In this document: positions 12,403-22,707 of the stretch, piece after piece
Position numbering within the stretch: the first letter of the stretch is position 1
Layout: each line of letters starts with the position of its first letter
NCBI RefSeq assembly: GCF_000485595.1
Contig: NW_014579407.1
Location: 1 to 34,255, forward strand
Source: Priapulus caudatus
Taxonomy: Eukaryota; Priapulida; Priapulimorpha; Priapulimorphida; Priapulidae
Direction of reading: 5' to 3'
Length of the DNA: 34,255 nucleotides
Translations under genes and position numbers: made by a program
Notes under the pieces: model-generated
Seen by the model: only the letters and a program-made list of their open reading frames with translations
Told to the model about the DNA's origin: nothing
The model's database searches: none

Positions 12403-15400
12403 TTTTCAAATCTGTTGGGAACTGTGTACCACAGTGGAAACCTCATTTTCACTCCTGATGGAAGCAAAGTAATCAGTCCAGTTGGAAACCGATTGTCAGT
12501 TTTTGATCTAAAGAAGTAAGAACCTAGATCTAATACCACGAACAGATGTACACAGAAGGCAGATAAATAAATGCCTGATATGTTTAGAATACCTCGTCTC
12601 TTCTCCATATAGAATTTTCCCGTAAAAATGACATGTATATGAAGTATATTAGAAAAATTGATTCTTATATAATTATTATTTCACCTATATTTTACTCATT
12701 CACTATTAAATCAGAGCAATTTATGTTATACAGCATGAAACATGTTAAATAAATACACAATATAGTTTGTATAGAAGAGTAATATATTACTCTCACATTC
12801 CAGCAACAAGTCGGAGACACTGCCCATTGCAAGTAACCTGTGTATTAAGTGTGTAGCGCAGTCGCCGAATGGAGCAACACTCGTCGCTGTGAATAGTGGT
12901 GAGATGTTCTTCTGTAGCAAGTGTAGCAAGTTATATTTACATTGTGACTATATACACATGCTTGGTACCCTGTGTTGTAGCCAGGTCACAGAGTTTCGCT
13001 GCCAAGCTGACGTGCAACACAGACATCCAGTTGTTTACTTAGAGTGCGTTTTTTGACTTTTACATAAAATTTAAATGTGCCAGGTGCGTCGTTTTCAGAT
13101 ATGCAAATGGTTTTATAAAAAGGCAAAGGAAGTCACTGAAGCTGTGAAACCCTATGTTGAGAAACTGTGAAAAAGAATAGATGGAAGTATTTTTCTATAT
13201 TTTCTGCCATTGTTCATTGTCTAGTTGTTCAGGCCCCATAGTGTGTTGGCATTCGTATGTCGTAATGTATAACATTCTAATCGCAGTGTGTGAAAACTAG
13301 CACATTTCTTTTGTTGAAATAGTCGTTCGTCGCTACCTATTCGTATTGCTAAAATATGGCATCAACTATTTTCGTCTAATCCTTGGAAGCTAATTTCTGG
13401 TAGTGTTCGCTCCCTCCTGTTCTGTTGTGTGCTAAGTTTTATGTTGCTATTGTTTGTTCTTTGGTTTCAGATGGGGAAGCTCTACTGTGCAGCCTTGTTA
13501 GTAAAAGCATACTACATCGCTTCTCATTCCATGCACCAGTACATGATGTCAAGTTCAGTCCTGATGGAAGGTAATGATTAATATTCCAGGTGGCTGGAAT
13601 TAGCATGTCCGGAGTCAAATATTTGTGTTTTACAATCAGACTCCCTGATTTGATATTGTTAGCAGTCCGTGTGACTCTCTGAAAATTCGTTCTGCTCAAG
13701 ACATCCGTCAAAAACACGGGTGATGCGGTGAAGCTTTCAGCTTATGAATGTAATATTCTGCAGTAAGGCATGCCATAATTTGTGTCTTTATGGCAGTTGG
13801 TATGAATTGTGTTGTGCATAATTTTCATTTTTACTTCCGTTCTTCATGATGTGAACTCACTCTTTTTATGACTATGGAGCCTGTTGAACTCTACTGATTA
13901 AAAGGAAATTTCTACCCTAGCTACTATTAATATTACAAGCCTGAACGAAATACGCCTATCTTTCAAAGTTAGTAATGACTATGGGTAGAAGTGGGCTATC
14001 ATAGGCAATGTTATTCTCACGGTGTTTCTTTTTATCGGTTCTTAGGCAATTTGCCGTGACGAAGGATTCACTCATACAGGTGTTTCATGCACCCGGACCA
14101 TACACAAATGAGGTCAATCCGTTTGCTTTGTATCGCACCTTTTACGGAGCGTACGATGCAACAACCTGCATCGACTGGACAACGGACTCGAGGTTTGATT
14201 CAAATATTCTAACTGCTATCCACCAGTCCACAACAAATTTTATAGAAGGAATAAATTTGATTTGCTCTTTACATGTACGGTCCAACATGTATGCGCGCAT
14301 CACTCAACAAGAGCCCCCAAAATGATTATTTTAGACAAGTGTCAGGTTTATAGGGTGGTTTCAATGTATAACTACCACTCAAGGGAAACACTGCATAACT
14401 TTGTAGACTGGTGTATGTTCTACACAGCTGGGTTCTTTGTATAACTGTGACTTAAGTGAAGTACTAAAAGTGCTGTTTATAGGCAGATGCACGTTCTACG
14501 GAGGTGGTTTCACTGTGTAACTGTCACTGAGGGGAAATGCAAAAAGTGCATGATGTGTTTTTACCTTTTAACTACAACTCGAGGAATGGGCAAAAGGTGT
14601 CTTTTATAGACAGCTGTCCATTCTGTAGAGGTGTCCGGTCTAACACAAGTTTGAATGTACCTGCATTGATATATGAGTCATTGAATCTGAGTATCTAATG
14701 TATTATCTAGGGTGTTTGCAGCAGGAGGGAATGATATGAATACTAGAGTTCATGCAGCCAGACATTTCTCGAACCTCGTTGTCTATGGCCTAGGTGGACA
14801 CAGTGATGCTATGGTTGGTTGCTTCTTTGAAGAAAATTCTCTGGATGTATCCTTTCAATTCTAAGTCTGTCATTTTAAATTTGGTCATTACCATAGTATC
14901 AGCTAATGCAGGAAAGTGTCGATGGCACGAAGGGAACATGCACTTGAAATGTTTTTATTTATAGACTATGGCATCGTGCATTATGGTAATTACCAAGAAT
15001 AATGGCAACTATACCTCGTATATGAAGTGCTTTACTGGGCGAAGATATAACATGTTGGCGAGGCCCTACGCTGTTTACGGTGAGCCAGAAGAGAAAAATC
15101 ATGTATTTTATTCTCACCTGATGTAAAAAATGGATTATACTTCGTTGTGTGCTTGGCAGCATGTTCTTGCGTATATCCACGTATGATATAATCCACGTGT
15201 GCATGGACACGTAGGCACACGCATAAATAATCATGCGCATACACACATGCACATAGTATGACAATTACAAATCTGTTGAAACATGGCTGTATTGAGCTTA
15301 TTGAGTTGCTTAATGGCACGTACCAGCTTCACACTGTTAGTCGGAATGGACAGGTCATTGTCTGGAAGTGTGATACTGAGCTCACTGGTCTCATACCCTG

Positions 15401-17058
15401 TAAACCCGCACGCGAGGAGCTAGACACAGCTGAGGAGAACACGAGCACAGGTGTCACGGACGCAGCTGCCAATGAAGGTATTTGTTATATGTTTCACTCC
15501 AACCATTGATGTAGCTAGTTTATCGCATGAGTGCAAAAAATTCCTTGTGAATGTTTTTACAAACATGAGAAACTGTTAGGGGAATCTACAACCACATATC
15601 TGCGAAGGAGCACAGTTTCAGTATCCTAAACGTTGCATGTAATTTTGTTGTCAGGGTAGGAAAGACCGTTTTAATACTCGTCAGTACATTTCATAATTTG
15701 TACGGCATTTACTAGTTATATTCAAGCGCAATTTGTTATCATGTTGCGGTGATGCACACAGAGGATTATAATGTGTCATTTAAATACGTTTCCATACCTT
15801 ACTATAAGTTCTTGCCCTGCTTTCAGATGCGCAGACAAGAAAAGCTCGTGAAGAAGCGAAAACAGAGACGAAACAAGTGCTGTACCGTCGTTATGCTAAG
15901 TAAGTTCATCACATCGCAACGAGTCGCTGTAATGCATTCTGGTGTGCAGTAACGCTGCCCAGCATTTCTCCGGTATGTATAGGTACATGTGGGAAAGCTG
16001 GCAATTGCTGTGGATATATTTGTTTTGTTTTTAATTTGTACATTTTAAAGCAAGGATTTCAAACAGTCTTCCTGACCCTTCTCGTATTTTTTTCTGACCA
16101 CTAACTATGGTACGTACTGGTATTGCTTACATAACAGTAAGTGTATAAAATAAGCTCTTAGAGCACGTACACCGTTATTTTTACTAAAAAGATACAACGA
16201 TTGAAATCTGTTTGTTTACATCATGTTGACGTAGTTACTTGATGATGCCGCTTTTTCCTCGCGAGACCCTGTCCCTGTACTTTGACATGGTATTGGTAAC
16301 TTGAATTAAGCAATAGGAATGCAGGGCATGAAATTAAGATTTTTTTGCACCGGCCCAGATGGCTGGTAACAGCAATTTTTTTACCAGCCCTCACAAATTT
16401 TGTTTGAAAATCAATGTCATGTTTCACGATTGCATTCTCGATTTCAAATTTGTAAAATGTTGATAAATTATGGGGTGATATCCTTCAGGTAAAACAGTAA
16501 TATAGGCTATTTGCTCATTAATTCTATAAATAAAAAATGTAGGTACTCGCTAACACGGCTGAAACTGTGCAAAAATGTAGCTGCATTGTTTGCTATTTTA
16601 TATAGTATAACAGTATAAACTCATAGTAATTTTTATACTGGAGTAATTAGTAACATGTTTGCTATTAGGTGAGACTATATTTCACCGTATTTTTGTCGAT
16701 TGTGCAGTTATTTATGAGGTAATTGCTTTAAAAAGTCAGCAATTTCAGGTACGTGTGATTTTGATGGTGATGATGATAATGTGCAATGACAGTGTATTTA
16801 TACGCGTGTAATTCAGCAGTGCACGCGTGCTTGTATTATAATATATAATGTGCATAAGATGGGTAATATACATGCATAAATATATCTTGTCTTGTCATAT
16901 CCTTGCAGGCATTCCTACAAGGACCTGAGAGGGGGAGGATATGTGCCACTGACGTGTGCAGCCTACCACAAGAAAACGCACATATTAGTCTCCTGCTTTT
17001 CCAACGGCTCATTTTTCATACACGAAATGCCTGATTTCAATCTCATTCATTCACTCAG
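12403..17058 (+). CDS. PWP2: PWP2 exons 2-9: N-terminal WD40 propeller
   Basis: Exons lie at 12403-12515, 12804-12898, 13471-13570, 14046-14192, 14711-14846, 15327-15477, 15827-15899 and 16909-17058, numbered on the assumption of one missing first exon. They encode residues about 7-327. Recognisable segments are [80 protein letters not shown] and [11 protein letters not shown] charged linker (EEAKTETKQ) in the exon at 15827 matches the variable acidic/charged insert of other PWP2 proteins. The junction of GAT at 14846 with CTT at 15327 was chosen because it restores the conserved SLDL(H/Y)T(V/I)S order. An alternative acceptor near 14964 would give a sequence unlike PWP2. Confidence 0.93.
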
Positions 17059-20000
17059 GTAATACAGTAATAATTGTAAAGGCGTTTTGACTTCTTCCAT
17101 GTTACACAAGCGAGGTATTGTCCATGGGAGGTCAGTTAACTGTACTTATCACAGTAATTACTATATTGGCAGAATACGTTAATGTTGTCGTGAGGTCTCC
17201 AGAGTAATGGAAATGTATATGCTAAAATGTAGAATTACCTGAAGAAGTATGGCCTTGATGGGCTAACATTTTTGTAAACATTTGATAAACAATCACCATG
17301 GGCACATGCATTGAGACTATTTGCATGATTTATTGGTTGTTTATTACTGGTGCTATCACGAGATGCATCGAGATCAGAGAAAACTGAAACTATTTCTAAA
17401 AACTACTAACTCTTAAAAATGGTGTCACAACATCACTGCAAACAAAGTTTATTGTTTGTGTCTATCGATAGTTGCTGAAAACCTTTGCAAGATAGGAAAG
17501 GTAAATTCAGTAGCTTCATCGAAGTATCTGCACGTATCTGCAATCTAAATGAATAAAGCGTACTCGCTAAATTAATGGTTTCAAAGTGACAGTGGCGTTT
17601 TTGTCGCTCTGCAGCGTATCCGACCAGAAGATTGCCTCTGTTGACATCAATGTTATGGGCGACTGGCTTGCGTTTGGCTGCTCTGGTCTTGGTCAGCTGC
17701 TCGTGTGGGAGTGGCAGAGCGAGTCGTACATCCTGAAGCAAGAAGGTCACTTCAACAACATGAACTCGCTTGCGTATTCGCCGGACGGTGCCAGCATCGT
17801 CACCGGCGGACAGGACGGAAAGGTGAGGTAGCTGGTGACACGTACTCCCATTGATCTAACTGCCCTGTCATCATGATAGAATGTATGTGATCCAAATCTA
17901 TTTTTGCGTACTCCCCAATAAGTATATAGCGCTCATATCAGACACTCTCGGGTGCATAGACACATACACACACACTTGTACATTGCCAGAAGGCAGAAAA
18001 ACTAGTCTGCTAATATAGAAATTTCATTTAGTTTGTGTAATAATTCTCAGTATATATATCTAGAAATACATGTATGTTACTGCAGTAGACAAAAACTGGT
18101 TGGTTATAAATTACCACTGACCAAGGAATAGCAATTGCTAGAAGAGAGAGATACTGAGCTATGCGAGGTGACACTGCGCATTTGACAAACGTTGGCTTGC
18201 AGGTGAAAGTGTGGAGCACCAGCAGTGGATTCTGTACGGTGACATTTACCGAGCACACGTCTGGTGTCACGTGTGTCACATTCAACCAAAATGGACAGGT
18301 GGCGCTGTCTGCCTCCCTCGATGGCACTGTGCGTGCCTACGATCTCTACAGGTAGTGTTCAACTCTAAAGCAATAGTCTGAATTCCCTCTGTTTCGTTAC
18401 TGGGTTAGATATTTCGTATATGCCAATCAAACGCTCACCGTCGTGTGACAATTGCATACCTTGGAAAAGAACGACTGAGTTCTCCGTGAAATTTAAACAT
18501 TGAAGGGTGGACACTGCGTCATTGTCATATGTGCATACGATTTGTACGAACATGAATGTTGACGAGGCAAGCACTACAAAGCTTGCTGCCACAAGTTTTA
18601 ATTGCGCAAATTTGATTGCAAAAAAGTAAATGGGAATTATTACCATAAACAGAGTATTTGCAAGTAAAAAAGACGCAATGAATAGCGTTAACTGAAATGT
18701 TAACGATAAGTGACATTTTCGTGTGAAATGCTTGGATTTGTAGGTATCGAAACTTTCGAACGTTCACGTCTCCGCATGCTGTCAAGTTCTCCAGCCTGGC
18801 CATCGACCACAGCGGCGAAATCGTGTGTGCCGGCGGCCATGACACATTCGAGATCTTTGTCTGGTCCATGCAGAACGGACGGTTGCTTGACGTAAGCATC
18901 TGAAATAAGCGGGCGTTTGCCGGCATGCATGCATTGTAAAATAATGCCTGGTAACCATCCTTGATTAAGTTGCGAGTTTATCGCAACATTATGAGCACAT
19001 GAATGTAGTGGAGGCACGTTTGTTATATATACCCATAACAGAATTTCTGCAATCTATGTTTATAGATTCTGACTGGCCATCAAGGACCTATCAGCAGTCT
19101 TTGCTTCTCCAAGGCACGTGCCATGCTAGCTAGTGCGTCGTGGGATAAAACGATGCGACTATGGGATATCTTTGAGAGCAAAGGTGGCCGAGAGGCCATC
19201 GATCTTACTTCGGACGGTGAGCTACATAGAGCTGTGACCGTCCCATAGCAATATATCAAGAGTACATAATATGTCTATTATGTACTCTTGAATATATACA
19301 TAAGTCTCGTAATTTCCCATGTATATTGTGTAATCTTCATTTTTAGCTCTCCTCGACATCGTCAAGATGAGCTATTGCCATGGGGTGTCGTCCGTCGTAC
19401 CTCCGTCCGTCCGTCAACATTTGGCTACGGTCAACGATAACTCAAGAACCGTTTGACCTACATGTTTCAAATTGCATATAGTTGTTACTCCTATGGGAGA
19501 GGTTTGAACGTCCTATTTTGGAGCACGCCAGTCGACCTACATTCGAACCACGTCCACTTTTTGGCAAAAATGGAAATGGCCATAAGTCAGTTCAGGTTCA
19601 ATGGATTTTGCTCATTTCTGGTATGCGAATGAATGAGGACTGGCCCCAAAACATATCACACAGGTTTTTATTTTTTTATTTTATTTTGCAAATGAGGTAG
19701 ATTTTGGCAATTTCACTATGCATTTCAGTGTCTGCCTGTACGGTCAACGATAACTCGAGAACCGTTTAACCCACATGTTTCAAATTACATGCAGTTAATT
19801 GTTACGTACTCCTATGGGAGAGGTTTGAACGTCCTATTTTGGAGCACGCCAGTCGACCTACATTCGAACCACGTCCACTTTTGGGCAAAAATGGAAATGG
19901 CCATAAGTCAGTTCAGGTTCAATGGATTTTGCTCATTTCTGGTATGCGAATGAATGAGGACTGGCCCCAAAACATATCACACAGGTTTTTATTTTTTTAT

Positions 20001-21240
20001 TTTATTTTGCAAATTAGGTAGATTTTGGCAATTTCACTATGCATTTCAGTGTCTGCCTGTACGGTCAACGATAACTCAAGAACCGTTTAACCCACATGTT
20101 TCAAATTACATGCAGTTAATTGTTACGTACTCCTATGGGAGAGGTTTGAACGTCCTATTTTGGAGCATGCCAGTCGACCTGCTTTTGAGCCACGCCCACT
20201 TTTTGGCAAAAATGAAAATGGCCATCTAAATTAATTCGATTTTGTTAAATTTTGGTATGTGAATGTGTTAGGCTAGCCCCAAAACAGTTGTTACTTTACG
20301 TCCTATTACGTTTATTTCGTCTAACTGGTTAACAACTCTACAATCATACCTATATACGTGTAATATTGTGTTTTAGATGCTTTGTTACAGTAATTTGATT
20401 TGAATTTGATTGTTTTTATTTGTGAGATATTCGAAAACCAAAATGGTGATTATTTAGGCATAGCGCCATCTCTCGTCAAGATTTCAAACTCAGATCTGAA
20501 ACATTTATTTTCACATCAAAACTTATGCATATATCATTATTAAGAGTATATAATGGGAGATATGCTATATAATGGGAGTTCTCCCATATATACTCTTGCT
20601 ATATATATCCCCCCTCCCTCTTCTATCACACCCAAGGTGAGCTACAGTGTCATTGACACTTTCATTTTTTATTTGATGTAAGCCCTCTTGAAAATTTGAT
20701 GATATCCACAGCAATAAACCACCCTGTTGCTCTATTTGGTTGACCGCCATGCCCTTTCCATAACCGTTAGTTATTCCTTGTTGAGTAGATATCCATCCCT
20801 CCTTGTTCTCTTAAAAAGTGTTAATAATAAGTGAGTGGCCAAGATTTCCAATTTGCCAAGAAAAGTTACAGGCAGGAAAACAATCTGTTCCTCTTCCTAC
20901 ATTTCGTCACTGGCACACGTAGAGTGGAGTGATGCTTACTGACAGGGAAGGAATCTAATCTTTTCCTTACATTTGGTTGCTGGTACACGTGCAGTAGTAT
21001 GGTTGCTGGTACACAGAGTAGCATGGTTTCTGCTGTAACACTCGGTGGCTTCTGCTTTTAGCAATGGCCATCGCGTTCCGTCATGATGGACAGGAAATTG
21101 CTGTGGTGACCATCGACTGTCAGATATCGTTCTGGGACGCCGTCTATAGCACAGCGCTCGGCTCGATCGAAGGTCGACGCGACCTTGGGGGTGGCCGCCG
21201 TGAAACAGACAAGGTCACGGCGAAGAAGTCTCGGGAGGGA

Positions 21241-21275
<35 letters not shown>

Positions 21276-22522
21276 CGTGCGTGTGTCCGTGCGTGCGTGC
21301 ATGTGTGTGTGTGTGTGTGTGTATGCATGCATGCATGTGTGCATATGAGCGTGCGTGCGTGTGTGTGTGTGCATAATATTAGGTATCGCTTAATTGTCTG
21401 TCATAACCTGACCTGTGTCGTTGAAATCGTACCAACTGAAGGAGTTCAATTGTTTTCCTCTGCTACTGGTTGAATACACATCAATTCTGCATTATGTATG
21501 TGATCAGGTCTACGCGAAGATGGAAGAGTGGTTGCCAGATTCTACCTAGCTAGGATCTATATATTCTTACCTACTAACCACCGTGTAACCATTAAGTTAC
21601 AGCATTAACGTGCTGTGTTCGATTAATGTGAGTAGAGTGTGATTTGCACGACGTAGGCTAATTGCCAGCGTGTCTGCACTTTAAGGACATTCGTGACGCT
21701 CTGCTACTCTCCTGACGGGGAGTGCATCATCGCTGCGGGACAGTCGAAGAACGTCTGCATCTACAGCGTCAGAGAGAAAGTGCTGATCAAGAAGTTTGAG
21801 ATCACGCGAAACATGTCATTCGACGGAGCGAGGGTAACACTCCTGTGTGGCAGATGCTAGTTACATCAGGCTGAACCACGTAGACCTTCTAGCATCACCC
21901 ATTGTGTGGATTCAGACCAGATTTAGATCTAGATCTTTTTACCTGTAAACAGCCAGTATCACATCCATCTTGATGAAGCTCTAATCACGGGAAAGATGAT
22001 TCTGATTGATCATGAGCTAGCCATGATCAAGTGACAATTGCATGTTTTAGAAGTGACCTCTAGATGGATTCACGCTTTGCGAATTTCATTGAGAGATGTT
22101 TTGATCTTAGTTAAGGATGTTGTATTTACGTCTATGTCAATGTATTATATAGTGCACAAATTTGGGTATTGTGTGACTGTATACCGCTATCACGTCAATA
22201 ATGTATCGTAATGTGCGATGAGTGCGAAGCTGCTCGAATACATGACGATTTTTCAGGAATTTCTGGATGCACGAAAGATGACTGAATTTGGCAACATCAA
22301 CTTAATAGAGGAGGAGGATGATGGAGGCTTTACCTCGATAGCACTGCCTGGCGTGCAGAAGGGAGACATGGCAGCACGAAGATTAAGGCCGGACATCAGG
22401 GTGTCTTGTGTACAGTTCTCACCTACCGGTAAATATCAGCTGAAGCTTACTGCATGCTTCTCTACCTCTTCCTTTCCCTCCGTCATTTCCTTCCTCTCCC
22501 ACTCCCTCTTTATTTCTGCCTC

Positions 22523-22582
<60 letters not shown>

Positions 22583-22627
22583 CTCTCTTTCCCTCTCCTT
22601 CTCTTCTGTTCCTCCTCCCACTCCCTG

Positions 22628-22707
<80 letters not shown>

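Larger units (their letters stand above)
19217..21061 (+). other. Longest PWP2 intron, repeat-filled
   Basis: This intron separates the exon ending LTSD from the exon starting AMAIAF. It carries a hairpin at 19257-19290, a three-copy tandem repeat at 19428-20300 and a second hairpin at 20542-20597. No coding exon was recognised inside it. It is several times longer than most introns of this gene, which fits insertion of a mobile element. Confidence 0.85.

Noticed and set aside
14964-15079. An in-frame stretch after ATAG at 14964 as a PWP2 exon
   Set aside because: Its translation is unlike PWP2, and joining 14846 to 15327 restores the conserved propeller sequence without it.
19482-20229. Repeated open frames in the ~315-bp tandem repeat
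   Set aside because: They are intronic, the same short frame recurs because the DNA is duplicated, and no domain is recognised.
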